From NCBI GenBank assembly GCA_031181345.1, contig JAPSLC010000018.1:1-64000 (forward strand): a stretch of 64,000 nt of DNA, read 5' to 3'. The number at the start of each line of letters is the position of its first letter. The stretch's first letter is position 1. Under the pieces are notes generated by a model. The model saw nothing but the letters and a program-made list of their open reading frames with translations. It made no database searches and was not told the origin of the DNA. Positions 8,610 to 18,911 of this stretch are shown piece by piece. Origin of the DNA: Cupriavidus sp. GTDB lineage: Bacteria > Pseudomonadota > Gammaproteobacteria > Burkholderiales > Burkholderiaceae. The position numbers and the translations under genes were made by a program.

Positions 8610-9362
8610 TCAGGCCTGTGGCGACAGCGCCTGGGCCAGGAAAGTCAGCGTGCGCCCATGGGCCAGCACCGCCGAGGGCTGGTCGTAAGAGGCGCGCGCC
8701 CAGCAGTTGAAGCCGTGGTCGGCGCCCGGGTAGACGTGGATCTCGGCGCGCGGATTGCCGGCCATCGCGGCGCGCACCTGTTCGACCGCCTCGGGCGGAA
8801 TATTCGCGTCGCGCTCGCCATAGTGAAACTGGATCGGCACGCGCACCGCGCTGGCCTGCTCCAGACGGCGCTGGATGCCCCCGCCGTAGTAGGGCACCGC
8901 CGCATCGACCAGACCGCGCGCCGCGCTCAGATACGCCACCAGTCCGCCGAAGCAGTAGCCGACCGCAGCGATCCTGCCGTCCGCCCCAAGCTGCGCGCGC
9001 AGCGCCTGCGCCGTCAGCGCGATATCGTCGACGACGACGTCGGGATCGGTGGCCTTGTACAGCGCCATCGCGCGCTCCTTGTCGGCGCCCGCATAGCCGA
9101 GTTCGATGCGCGGCGCTTCGCGCCAGAAGATGTCCGGCGCCATCACCACGTACCCGTCCAGCGCGTATTGATCGGCTACCGCGCGAATATGTTCGTTGAC
9201 CCCGAAGATTTCCTGGATCAGCACGATGCCCGGCGTGCCCGGGCGCATGCCGCCGGGCGGCAGGCTCAGGTAGGCCTCGAAGGCTTGGGAGTCGGTGCCG
9301 ACGCGGATCCAGCGGCGAAGCGCATCGCGAGGTGCATCGTCCATGGGCAGGGTAGCGGACAT
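8610..9362 (-). CDS. Dienelactone hydrolase family protein
   Basis: 250 aa. The start at 9362 is preceded by GGAGGAAACG, a strong ribosome binding site. An alpha/beta hydrolase with the dienelactone hydrolase triad: Cys137 in GYCFGG, Asp185 in ERDANIPP and His216 in ADHGFNCW, plus the Glu51 typical of the family in LIQEIFGVN. Dienelactone hydrolase converts dienelactone to maleylacetate in chlorocatechol breakdown, but many family members act on other substrates, and no chlorocatechol genes are nearby. Length is normal. Confidence 0.89.
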   Translation of the reverse strand: MSATLPMDDAPRDALRRWIRVGTDSQAFEAYLSLPPGGMRPGTPGIVLIQEIFGVNEHIRAVADQYALDGYVVMAPDIFWREAPRIELGYAGADKERAMALYKATDPDVVVDDIALTAQALRAQLGADGRIAAVGYCFGGLVAYLSAARGLVDAAVPYYGGGIQRRLEQASAVRVPIQFHYGERDANIPPEAVEQVRAAMAGNPRAEIHVYPGADHGFNCWARASYDQPSAVLAHGRTLTFLAQALSPQA

Positions 9363-9589
9363 CGTTTCCTCCATCGGTAGGGCCGACAGGGTAAGCCAAG
9401 CCGCGCAAGCTTGCCAAGCGCAGGCCCGCCCGTGGCCTGGCGGACGTTGCCCCGCGCCCGATGTAGGCGGATTCCGACAAGCGCCGGGGCCGGCGGCGGA
9501 CGGCGGTTCCGGGCAGGGCTTGCCATACTGCTGGCGGAGGTCCGCCGGACATCCTGGTCCCCGCTGCGCCTCCACTCGTTTCCGCAGGG

Positions 9590-12010
9590 ATGTCGATGAC
9601 CGCTGAAGACGCGCCTGAAGACCGGCAGGTTGCAGCCGGCGTCGCGCAGATGGCGCGCCGCGAAGGCTCCCCCCTTGCCGCCCCGCCTGCCGCCGGGGGC
9701 GATCGTGCGCCGGCCGCCGCCGCGGCGAAGCTGCTGCAGCCGGGTCGCAATTGCTGGCGCATCGAACGCGCGTCGCGCTTCGCCATGCTGGTCGATGGCG
9801 AAGAGTACTTCCGCGCGCTGCGCTCGGCGCTGATCCAGGCCGAACACACGGTATTCATCCTCGGCTGGGATATCGACAGCCGCTTCGAGCTGGTACCCGG
9901 CGGCGCCGACGACGGCTTTCCTCGCGGGCTGCGCGATTTCCTCGACGCGCTGGTGCGGCGCCGCCGGCGGCTGCGCATCTACGTGCTGAGCTGGGATTTC
10001 GCCATGGTCTATGCGATGGAGCGCGAGTGGCTGCCCGCGGTCAAGCTCGACTGGCAGACCCACCGCCGCCTGTCGTTCCGGCTAGACGCCCGGCATCCGG
10101 TCGGCGCCTCGCATCATCAGAAGGTGGTGGTGATCGACCACAGCCTGGCCTTCGTCGGCGGGCTCGATCTGACGCGCTGCCGCTGGGATACGCCGGCCCA
10201 TTCGCTGCACGAAACGCGCCGGGTGGACCCCGACGGCAAGCCCTATGGGCCGTTCCACGACGTGCAGGCGGTGGTCGAAGGCGACGTGGCGCGCGCGCTG
10301 GGCGAGATGGCGGCCGAGCGCTGGCGCCGCGGCACCCGGCGCGAGCCGCGCGCTGCCGACCCGGCCGCCGATGGCCAGGGCAGGCGACTGTGGCCCGACG
10401 GTGTGGCCCCGCTGCTGACCGACGTGCCGGTGGCGATCGCGCGCACCGCGCCCGCCTTCGCAGGCGAGCCCGGCGTCGGCGAAATCCGCGCGCTGCACCT
10501 GGATGCGATCGCCGCCGCGCGCCAGACCCTGTATCTCGAGAACCAGTATTTCAGCTCCGGCATGCTGGCCGACGCGCTGGCCGCGCGGCTGGCCGAGCCC
10601 GCGGGACCCGAGGTGGTGCTGGTCTCGCGCCGCAGCGAAAGCGGCTGGCTGGAGGAGCACAGCATGGGCGTGCTGCGCGCCCGCGCGCATCGCAAGCTGC
10701 GCAGCGTCGATGCCGACCATCGCTATCGGCTCTATTACCCGCATCTGCCGGGCGAGGGTGAACCGGGCCCGAACGGCGAGCCGCTGCCCGGCATCAACGT
10801 GCACAGCAAGGTCATGGTGGTCGACGACACCTTGCTGACGATCGGCTCGGCCAATCTGAACAATCGCTCGATGGGGCTCGACACCGAATGCAATCTGGTG
10901 ATCGAGTCCGGCGGCGATGCCCGCATCGCGGCCGCGATCCGTGCCATGCGGGCGCGGCTGGTGGCCGAGCACCTGGCGTGCGATGCCGACGAACTGGCCG
11001 CCGCCCATGCACGCGGGGAGCCGCTGCACGACATCATCGCCCGCTGCCATCGGCCCGGCCAGCGTACGTTGCAGGCCTTCGATCCGCCGCTGGTTCCGGA
11101 GGTGGACGCGGTGGTGCCCGACGAGCGCCTGCTCGACCCGATCGAGCCGATCGATCCGGACGGGCTGGTCGACGAATTCCTGACGCACGAGGCGCGTCCG
11201 CGCGTGATCGGCCGCCTGGGCGTGGCGATCCTGCTGCTGGTGGTGCTCGCAGGCCTGGCATTTGCGTGGCGCTATACACCGCTGCGGGAGTGGGCCGACT
11301 TCCGCAACGTGCTCGATGTGGTCGAGCGGATCCGCGACATGCCGATGGCGCCGCTGGCGATGCTCGGCGCCTATGTCGCCGCAGGGCTGGTGATGGTGCC
11401 GGTGACCCTGCTGATCGTCGTCACGGTGATCGTGTTCGGTCCGGTCAAGGGCGCGCTGTGCGCGCTCGGCGGCGTGGTGCTCAGCGCCGCCACCGGCTAC
11501 GGCATCGGCCGCTTTGTGGGCCGCGACGCGGTACGGCGCTATGGCGGCAAGCGGCTCAATGCCTTGAGCCAGCAGGTCGGCCAGCACGGCTTGCTGGCGA
11601 TGGTGGTGCTCCGGCTGGTGCCGGTGGCGCCGTTCACGCTGGTCAATCTGGTGGTGGGGGCCTCGCGCATCCGCTTCCGCGACTGCCTGCTCGGCACGCT
11701 GATCGGCATGACGCCGGGCATCGTGATCTCCGCCTCGCTGGTCGACCGCATCGCCGCGGTGGCGCGCAATCCGAACCCGCTGACGGTGGCGTTGCTGCTG
11801 CTGGTGCTGCTGATCCCGCTCAGCGTGCTGTGGCTGCTGCGCCGGCGCCGGCGCGCGGACGCCGCGCAGGCAGCGAAGGAAGCCGAGGTGGCGCAGGCGG
11901 CCGAGGCGGCCAGGGAGGCCAGGATCGCGCAGGCCATGCAGCCGGCGGAGACCACGCAGGCGGTGCACCGCGCCGCCATCGGCGAACCCCGCCATGGAGG
12001 GCATGCATGA
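9590..12010 (+). CDS. Phospholipase D domain fused to a VTT/DedA-like membrane domain
   Basis: 806 aa. Two HKD motifs define a PLD superfamily pair: HHQKVVVIDHSLAFVGGLD near residue 175 and HSKVMVVDDTLLTIGSANL near residue 405. A membrane domain begins near residue 540 (VAILLLVVLAGLAFAW) and matches the VTT/SNARE-associated (TVP38/DedA) family, including VGRDAVRRYGGK and the re-entrant loop around RLVPVAPFTLVNLVVG. The C-terminus is a basic then Ala/Glu-rich coil. Cardiolipin- or phospholipid-remodelling activity at the inner membrane is likely by family. ATGs at 9590 and 9596 are both possible starts. The stop overlaps the start of the next gene (ATGA). Confidence 0.9.
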   Translation: MSMTAEDAPEDRQVAAGVAQMARREGSPLAAPPAAGGDRAPAAAAAKLLQPGRNCWRIERASRFAMLVDGEEYFRALRSALIQAEHTVFILGWDIDSRFELVPGGADDGFPRGLRDFLDALVRRRRRLRIYVLSWDFAMVYAMEREWLPAVKLDWQTHRRLSFRLDARHPVGASHHQKVVVIDHSLAFVGGLDLTRCRWDTPAHSLHETRRVDPDGKPYGPFHDVQAVVEGDVARALGEMAAERWRRGTRREPRAADPAADGQGRRLWPDGVAPLLTDVPVAIARTAPAFAGEPGVGEIRALHLDAIAAARQTLYLENQYFSSGMLADALAARLAEPAGPEVVLVSRRSESGWLEEHSMGVLRARAHRKLRSVDADHRYRLYYPHLPGEGEPGPNGEPLPGINVHSKVMVVDDTLLTIGSANLNNRSMGLDTECNLVIESGGDARIAAAIRAMRARLVAEHLACDADELAAAHARGEPLHDIIARCHRPGQRTLQAFDPPLVPEVDAVVPDERLLDPIEPIDPDGLVDEFLTHEARPRVIGRLGVAILLLVVLAGLAFAWRYTPLREWADFRNVLDVVERIRDMPMAPLAMLGAYVAAGLVMVPVTLLIVVTVIVFGPVKGALCALGGVVLSAATGYGIGRFVGRDAVRRYGGKRLNALSQQVGQHGLLAMVVLRLVPVAPFTLVNLVVGASRIRFRDCLLGTLIGMTPGIVISASLVDRIAAVARNPNPLTVALLLLVLLIPLSVLWLLRRRRRADAAQAAKEAEVAQAAEAAREARIAQAMQPAETTQAVHRAAIGEPRHGGHA

Positions 12011-12897
12011 GTCGGATCTATCCATTGCGCCCCGGCGACATTGTCGAGCCGTTTCCGGAGCCGCCGGAGAGCCCGGAGAGCCCGGACTGCGCGCCGGGCC
12101 CAGCCGCGCCCACGCAATTCGTCGTGGCCAGCTACAACATCCACGGCGGCATCGGCGTGGACGGGCGCTTTCTGCCCAAGCGGATCGCCGGCGTGCTGTC
12201 GGAACTGCAGGCGGACATCGTCGCGCTGCAGGAAGTCGAATCGCGCAGCACCGGCTTCGACATGCTGGCCTATCTGCGCGACGAGACCGGCTATCACGCG
12301 ATTCCCGGGCCGACGCTGACCCGGCATGACGGCGAATATGGCAACGCGCTGCTGACGCGCTTTCCGCCCAGCCGGGTCCGGCAGATCGATCTGAGCGTGG
12401 GCCGCCACGAACCGCGCGGCGCGATCGACGCGACGCTGAGCTGTCCCGACGGCGTGCATGCGTCCCCGCTGCGGGTGATCGCCACCCATCTGGGACTGTG
12501 GCCGGGCGAGCGGCGCATGCAGGTGCGCCGGCTGCTGACCTCGCTGGCCGAACAGCCCGGCGTGCCCACCGTGCTGCTGGGCGACGTCAACGAATGGTTC
12601 CTGTGGGGACGGCCGCTGCGCTGGCTGCATGCGTACTTCGACGGTGCGCCGCATGTGCCGACCTTCCCGTCGCGGATGCCGGTCCTGGCGCTGGACCGCC
12701 TGTGGTGCTGTCCGCGCTCGGTGCTCGCCTCGGTATCGAGCCATCGCAGCCCGCTGGCGCGGATCGCGTCGGACCACCTGCCGCTGATGGCGCGCCTGCA
12801 TGCCCGAACGGCGGCGCCGGCATCCGTGCGTTCCGCGGCGCAGGCGGTCGAAGAGGAAGCCGATCTGGCCAGGCAGGCCGATCAGCCGTCGCGATAG
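12007..12897 (+). CDS. Endonuclease/exonuclease/phosphatase (EEP) family protein
   Basis: 296 aa. The ATG at 12007 overlaps the stop of the PLD gene by 4 nt, which implies translational coupling. EEP motifs are present: Asn44 in SYNIHGG, the metal-binding Glu76 in LQEVES, GDVNEW for the catalytic Asp/Asn pair, and SDHLPL at the end of the domain. The PLD-VTT plus EEP pairing suggests a two-enzyme lipid unit, for example a phospholipase-D-like step and a phosphodiesterase or phosphatase step, but this is inference. The last 35 residues are a disordered tail. Its 3' end overlaps the convergent sigma-54 regulator gene by 16 bp. Confidence 0.88.
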   Translation: MSRIYPLRPGDIVEPFPEPPESPESPDCAPGPAAPTQFVVASYNIHGGIGVDGRFLPKRIAGVLSELQADIVALQEVESRSTGFDMLAYLRDETGYHAIPGPTLTRHDGEYGNALLTRFPPSRVRQIDLSVGRHEPRGAIDATLSCPDGVHASPLRVIATHLGLWPGERRMQVRRLLTSLAEQPGVPTVLLGDVNEWFLWGRPLRWLHAYFDGAPHVPTFPSRMPVLALDRLWCCPRSVLASVSSHRSPLARIASDHLPLMARLHARTAAPASVRSAAQAVEEEADLARQADQPSR

Positions 12898-13931
12898 GCG
12901 TCCAGGCGGTTGTACAGGGTCTTCAGGCTGATGCCGAGCGCCTGCGCGGCGCGCCGCTTGTCGCCGTCGAAGCGGGCCAGCGTGGCGAGGATCAGGCCGC
13001 GCTGCGCATCGGCCAACGTGGTGCCGATCCGCACGTTCAGCACGCCGTCGGCGGCGGTGGGCAGCGGCGGCTGCGAGGCGATGTTCGGATTCGGCAGCTC
13101 GATCACGCGATCGGCCAGGATGAAGGCGCGATAGACCGTGTTGCGCAACTCGCGCACGTTGCCCGGCCAGCCGTACTGGCACAGCCGCTCCAGCGCGCTG
13201 GCCGAGAACACCTTGTCGGTGCCTTCGGCGGCGTTCAGCTCGGCCAGGAAGTGCCTGGCCAGCGGAACGATGTCCTCGCGCCGTTCGCGCAGCGGCGGAA
13301 TATGCAGCGGCACCACGGCGAGCCGGTACAGCAGGTCCTCGCGCAGCACGCCGCTGCGCACGGCTTCCAGCGGGTCGCGATTGGTCGCCGAGACGATGCG
13401 CACGTCGCAGACCACCTGGGCGTCGCCGCCGACGCGATGGAAGGTGCGCGTCTCGAGCACCCGCAGCAGCTTGATCTGCATGTCGGGCGCCATTTCGGTG
13501 ACCTCGTCCAGGAACAGCGTGCCGCCGTGCGCCTGCTCGAAATAGCCGGCCTTCTGCTGCATCGCGCCGGTGAAGCCGCCCTTTTCGTGGCCGAACAGTT
13601 CCGATTCGATCAGGGTCGGCGCGATCGCGCCGCAATTGACGGCGACGAAGGGCTTGCCGCGCCGGTTGCTGCGCTCGTGTATCGCGCGGGCCACCAGTTC
13701 CTTGCCGGTGCCGCTTTCGCCGACGGCGAGCATCGGCACGTCGGTGGCGGCGACCCGGGGGATCTGTTCGAGCAGCCGGCGCATCGACGGCGAGGTGCTG
13801 CGCCACAGCAGCGCAAAGTCGTCGCGCGCCGCCGGCCCGTGGCCGCCGTCGCCGCGTGGGTGGTCCCGCGCGGGTTCCCGATGGCGGGAGCGCGTCGTGT
13901 CCGGCAGATCGTTCGAGGTGCTGGTCGACAT
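12882..13931 (-). CDS. Sigma-54 activator without a receiver domain
   Basis: 349 aa from the ATG at 13931. A short N-terminus (about 40 residues, polar) replaces the usual sensory domain. The AAA+ domain has Walker A GESGTGKE (71-78), Walker B GGTLFLDE (136-143), and the sigma-54 contact loop as GGFTGA (118-123) instead of GAFTGA. A Fis-type HTH closes the protein ([16 protein letters not shown]). It resembles the divergently transcribed NtrC-type regulator at 14284, especially in the AAA+ core and HTH. With no regulatory domain it may be controlled by a partner or be constitutively active. Confidence 0.9.
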   Translation of the reverse strand: MSTSTSNDLPDTTRSRHREPARDHPRGDGGHGPAARDDFALLWRSTSPSMRRLLEQIPRVAATDVPMLAVGESGTGKELVARAIHERSNRRGKPFVAVNCGAIAPTLIESELFGHEKGGFTGAMQQKAGYFEQAHGGTLFLDEVTEMAPDMQIKLLRVLETRTFHRVGGDAQVVCDVRIVSATNRDPLEAVRSGVLREDLLYRLAVVPLHIPPLRERREDIVPLARHFLAELNAAEGTDKVFSASALERLCQYGWPGNVRELRNTVYRAFILADRVIELPNPNIASQPPLPTAADGVLNVRIGTTLADAQRGLILATLARFDGDKRRAAQALGISLKTLYNRLDAYRDG

Positions 13932-14283
13932 GTAGCGAAAGGCGGAGCGGAAATAGAGACAGGCGGTCGGCGGACGGTGGATGCGGTGGCGGGACAAACA
14001 GGCAGACGCACGCGATCCACGGCTTCGCGAGAGCCGCATTGCGGTTCGCGTAACGCAATGCTAGCTTGCGATCGAGTCGGCCACCATTGCAGTTTGTCCG
14101 ACAAGCCGGTACGGGGCGGCCGGCAGCCGATGTCAGACTAACACCGGTATGGCGGCGCTTGCCGCTTGCATAGAATGGGGTCTATTCAGGGCAGTAACGC
14201 CCGCCGGGCGGCAACCGCCACGGCGCCTGTCTCATTTCCACCATTCCGGTCAAGGGTTTCAGCGGCCGGCATCAGTCAAGCCT
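13932..14283. promoter_or_regulatory. Divergent control region between two sigma-54 activators
   Basis: 352 bp between oppositely transcribed genes. GCATTGCG at 14036-14043 and CGCAATGC at 14054-14061 form a perfect 8-bp inverted repeat with a 10-nt spacer, and TTGTCCGACAA at 14094-14104 is a second short dyad. I searched for the -24/-12 sigma-54 pattern and found no correctly spaced match. The sites may bind the flanking activators themselves. Confidence 0.5.
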
Positions 14284-15726
14284 ATGCCTCACATCCTGAT
14301 CGTCGATGACGACGAGAACACCTGTGCAGCGCTGGCGGAGATCGCAGCGGCGGAGGGGTTCACCGCGGCTACCGCGGGCGACCTGCGCGAAGCGTGCCTG
14401 CAGATCGGCTGGCAAATGCCCGATGCGGTGCTGGCCGACCTGAAGCTGCCCGACGGCGACGGCAAGGATCTGTTCAACGAAGTCGGCTCGGCCGGCGTCG
14501 ACATCATCCTGATGACCGGCTACGCCAGCGTCGAGAGCGCGGTCGAGGCGCTGCGCCTGGGCGCCACCGACTATCTGGTCAAGCCGATCAATGTCGCGCG
14601 CCTGCAGACGGTGCTCAAGCGCATCGCCACGACCGGCGATCTGAAGGCCGAGGTGCGCTCGCTGCGCGGCGAACTGCGCCGTTACGGGCGCTTCGGCCGG
14701 CTGCTCGGCAGCTCGGAGGCGATGCAGGCCGTCTATGACCAGATCAGCAAGGTCGCGCCCACCGAGGCCACCGTGCTGCTGGTCGGCGAGAGCGGGACCG
14801 GCAAGGAGCTCGCCGCGCAGACCGTGCACGAGCTGTCGCCGCGCCGGCGCCAACCCTTCCTCGCCGTCAACTGCGGCGCGATCTCGCCGAACCTGATCGA
14901 GTCCGAGATGTTCGGCCACGAGCGCGGCAGCTTCACTGGGGCCGAGCGTCAGCACAAGGGCTATTTCGAGCGCGCGGCCGGCGGCACGCTGTTCCTGGAC
15001 GAAATCACCGAGATGCCGATCGAGCTGCAGGTCAAGCTGCTGCGCGTGCTCGAGGCCGGCACCTTCATGCGCGTGGGGACCAACCGCGAGCTGCGCGCCG
15101 ACGTGCGCGTGGTCGCGGCGACCAACCGCAATCCGGAGGAGGCGGTCGCCGAAGGCAAGCTGCGTGCGGACCTGTATCACCGCCTCAACGTATTCCCGAT
15201 CGAGCTGCCGCCGCTGCGCACGCGCGGCGACGACGTGGTGCAGCTGGCGGGGGCCTTCCTCGACCAGCTCAACGCGGAGCACGGCACGCAGCGCCGCTTC
15301 GGCCCCGAGGTGCTGGCCAACCTGCGGCTGCATGCCTGGCCGGGCAATGTGCGTGAGCTGCGCAACTTCGTGCAGCGCGCCTTCATCATGGCCGAGGACG
15401 ACGTCATCGCCGAATCGCCGGTGCCGCTGCAGGCCGCGGCCTCGCAGGTGCCGGCCACCGCGATCGTCACGGTGCCGGTCGGCATGTCGCTGGCCGATGC
15501 CGACCGCGAGCTGATCTTCGCCACGCTGGAGCAGTGCGCCGGCGTCAAGAAGCACGCCGCGGAAATCCTCGGCATCAGCCTGAAGACCCTGTACAACCGG
15601 CTCGAGGAATACGCCGCCGGCGGCAAGCTGCCGGAGTCGTTCAAGACCTCCGGCAATGGCGCCAACAATGGCGCCGGCAGCGGCCCGAGCAGCGGCGCGC
15701 ACGATCGGCCGCCCGCCACCAGCTGA
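14284..15726 (+). CDS. NtrC-type sigma-54-dependent response regulator
   Basis: 480 aa. The receiver domain (1-115) has the acidic pocket at DDD (8-10), phospho-acceptor Asp52 in [11 protein letters not shown], and Lys100 in YLVKP. The AAA+ domain has Walker A GESGTGKE (168-175), GSFTGA (215-220) in place of GAFTGA, and GGTLFLDE. The Fis-type HTH is [16 protein letters not shown], followed by a Gly/Asn/Ser-rich tail of about 30 residues. The ATG at 14284 starts exactly at the receiver fold; the frame is open for 45 codons upstream, but those residues are not domain-like. The kinase-like gene at 15836 follows and could be its partner, although that protein lacks a normal catalytic domain. Confidence 0.92.
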   Translation: MPHILIVDDDENTCAALAEIAAAEGFTAATAGDLREACLQIGWQMPDAVLADLKLPDGDGKDLFNEVGSAGVDIILMTGYASVESAVEALRLGATDYLVKPINVARLQTVLKRIATTGDLKAEVRSLRGELRRYGRFGRLLGSSEAMQAVYDQISKVAPTEATVLLVGESGTGKELAAQTVHELSPRRRQPFLAVNCGAISPNLIESEMFGHERGSFTGAERQHKGYFERAAGGTLFLDEITEMPIELQVKLLRVLEAGTFMRVGTNRELRADVRVVAATNRNPEEAVAEGKLRADLYHRLNVFPIELPPLRTRGDDVVQLAGAFLDQLNAEHGTQRRFGPEVLANLRLHAWPGNVRELRNFVQRAFIMAEDDVIAESPVPLQAAASQVPATAIVTVPVGMSLADADRELIFATLEQCAGVKKHAAEILGISLKTLYNRLEEYAAGGKLPESFKTSGNGANNGAGSGPSSGAHDRPPATS

Positions 15727-15835
15727 CGCCACACGCCACTGTCCTGCCGCCCACCACCGCCGAAGCCCCGGGCTGGCCCGAGGTATGCTTCGGCTCGGAA
15801 ATCAGAGCCCGCCGCAATGGCGCGGCGACCCTGAG

Positions 15836-17471
<1,636 letters not shown>

Positions 17472-17575
17472 TGCCAGCCTGGCTGGCGTCGCGACCGCCG
17501 CACGCCATGCCGAATTCGATTGCCGATCCATCGCTCGCCAAGCGGGTGTCTGCCAACCGATTCGAAGGAGCCAGC

Positions 17576-18151
17576 ATGTCCCTGATCATCGCCGGACGCT
17601 TTGATACGTTCGCCCAGGCCGAGGCAGCGGCGGGCCAGTTGTTTGCCCGCGGTTTCGCCGAGGACGACGTGACGTTGTTCTTCGTCAATCCCCCGGGGCA
17701 ACATGGACGCTTCCCGCTCGGCGGCGACGTGGCGGTCGATGCGGGCACCCGCAAGGCCGGTGCCGGGGCGGGCCGCGGCATCGTGTTCGGCGCCATCGCC
17801 GGTGCCGTGATCGGCGCGGTGGCGCTGGCGCTGCTGCAGGCTTCCGTGCTGGTGCTGGCGCTGGCCACGGGCCTCGGCGCCTATCTCGGTTCGCTGGTCG
17901 GTGCCCTGTCGATGACGCGCGATCCCGACCGGGTATCGAACGCGCCCGACCCGAACCGCGAGGTCAAGACCGAACGCGATGCCGGCGTGCTGCTGGCCGT
18001 GCATGTCAATCCCGATACGCGCGAGACGGCCGCCGAAGTATTGCGCCAGGCCGGCGCCAAGGACGTCGAACGCGCCTACGGGCGCTGGAGCGAAGGCCGT
18101 TGGGTCGATTTCGACCCGCTCGCGCCGCCGGTGCCCGCCAGCCGTCCGTGA
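17576..18151 (+). CDS. Hypothetical protein with a glycine-zipper-like membrane hairpin
   Basis: 191 aa. GAAGGAG lies upstream of the ATG at 17576; an upstream in-frame ATG at 17471 overlaps the previous stop but adds no domain-like sequence. Residues 1-55 look like a small ferredoxin-like fold (IIAGRFDTFAQAEAAAGQLF). A Gly-rich double hydrophobic segment follows at about 80-118 (GIVFGAIAGAVIGAVALALL and further), then a second small domain (VLLAVHVNPDTRETAAEVLR). The architecture, a soluble domain, a membrane hairpin and a soluble domain, recalls proteins of the general stress type, such as general stress protein 17M-like domains. Not identified with certainty. Confidence 0.75.
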   Translation: MSLIIAGRFDTFAQAEAAAGQLFARGFAEDDVTLFFVNPPGQHGRFPLGGDVAVDAGTRKAGAGAGRGIVFGAIAGAVIGAVALALLQASVLVLALATGLGAYLGSLVGALSMTRDPDRVSNAPDPNREVKTERDAGVLLAVHVNPDTRETAAEVLRQAGAKDVERAYGRWSEGRWVDFDPLAPPVPASRP

Positions 18152-18261
18152 CGCTGGTACCGGCCGTGAGCGCCGCGGCCGCATGATGACCTGAGCCGGG
18201 GTGGAGAAGGGGCGCGCGAGCGCGCCATTGTGTCAACCGACAACCGAAGCAGGAGCCGCCA

Positions 18262-18795
18262 ATGAACCCACTGGACAGAGACCCGCGCGATCCGCGAGAC
18301 ATGCGAGATCCCCGCGATCCCCGCGATCCCCGCGATCCCCGTGAGCTGCGCGATCCCGCGCCGGCGCGCGCGCCCGCCGGCGCGACCATCGTCGGCGATG
18401 TCGACACCAATGCGAGCGGGCCCGGCCCGTTCGTGATGGCGGCCGATACGCTGGAAGGCAACAGCGTGATCGGCCCAGCCGGCGAGGACCTCGGCACCAT
18501 CGACCACATCATGCTGGACGTGCAGGGCGGCCGCGTCGCCTATGCGGTGCTGTCGTTCGGCGGCTTCCTGGGCATCGGCGAGAAACTGTTTGCGGTGCCA
18601 TGGTCGGCGCTGACGCTCGACACGCGGCGCAAGTGTTTCGTGCTGGGCATCGACAAGGAAAAGCTCAAGGCCGCGCCCGGCTTCGACAAGGACCACTGGC
18701 CGGCGATGGCGGACCCGCAATGGGCCACCAGCATCCACCAGTACTACGGGACCTCGCCGTATTGGAAGGAGGATTCGTACGATCCGTGGGCTTGA
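18262..18795 (+). CDS. PRC-barrel domain protein with N-terminal RDP repeats
   Basis: 177 aa, with a good AGGAGCCGCC site upstream. Residues 1-32 are an Arg-Asp-Pro repeat (DPRDPRD) encoded by a 9-bp tandem. Residues about 55-130 form a PRC-barrel: NSVIGPAGEDLGTIDHIMLD, VAYAVLSFGGFLGIGEKLFA and VPWSALTLD. PRC-barrel proteins of this size are widespread in stress-related contexts and often bind metal or protein partners. The C-terminus is rich in Trp and Tyr (HQYYGTSPYWKEDSYDPWA). It is convergent with ku. Confidence 0.85.
   Translation: MNPLDRDPRDPRDMRDPRDPRDPRDPRELRDPAPARAPAGATIVGDVDTNASGPGPFVMAADTLEGNSVIGPAGEDLGTIDHIMLDVQGGRVAYAVLSFGGFLGIGEKLFAVPWSALTLDTRRKCFVLGIDKEKLKAAPGFDKDHWPAMADPQWATSIHQYYGTSPYWKEDSYDPWA
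18307..18342 (+). repeat. 9-bp coding tandem repeat (GATCCCCGC x4)
   Basis: Four head-to-tail copies of GATCCCCGC/T, with degenerate flanking copies, encode the RDP repeat of the PRC-barrel protein. A perfect unit divisible by three allows length change by slippage without loss of frame. Confidence 0.85.
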
Positions 18796-18813
18796 TGACG
18801 TTTGCGCGCCGTG

Positions 18814-18887
18814 GTGTCGTTCCCCGCGAAAGCGGGATTCCAGCGACTTTGAACGCCGTTGGGTCCCCGCCTGCGCGGGGACGACAT
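18814..18887 (+). repeat. Dispersed intergenic double-hairpin repeat, copy 1
   Basis: Two GC hairpins (CCCGCGAAAGCGGG and CCCCGCCTGCGCGGGG) flank a spacer containing CCAGCG and TGGGT. Related copies lie at 27531-27600 (inverted) and 34980-35051. It lies in the convergent spacer between the PRC-barrel gene and ku, as REP/BIME-like elements usually do. Confidence 0.8.
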
Positions 18888-18911
18888 CGCTTGTCAGGCC
18901 CCGCTGCTAGG

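Noticed and set aside
13932..14283. A sigma-54 promoter between the two activator genes
   Set aside because: TGGCGGCGCTTGCCGCTTGC has the right composition, but GG and GC are not separated by the required 10 nt in any register.
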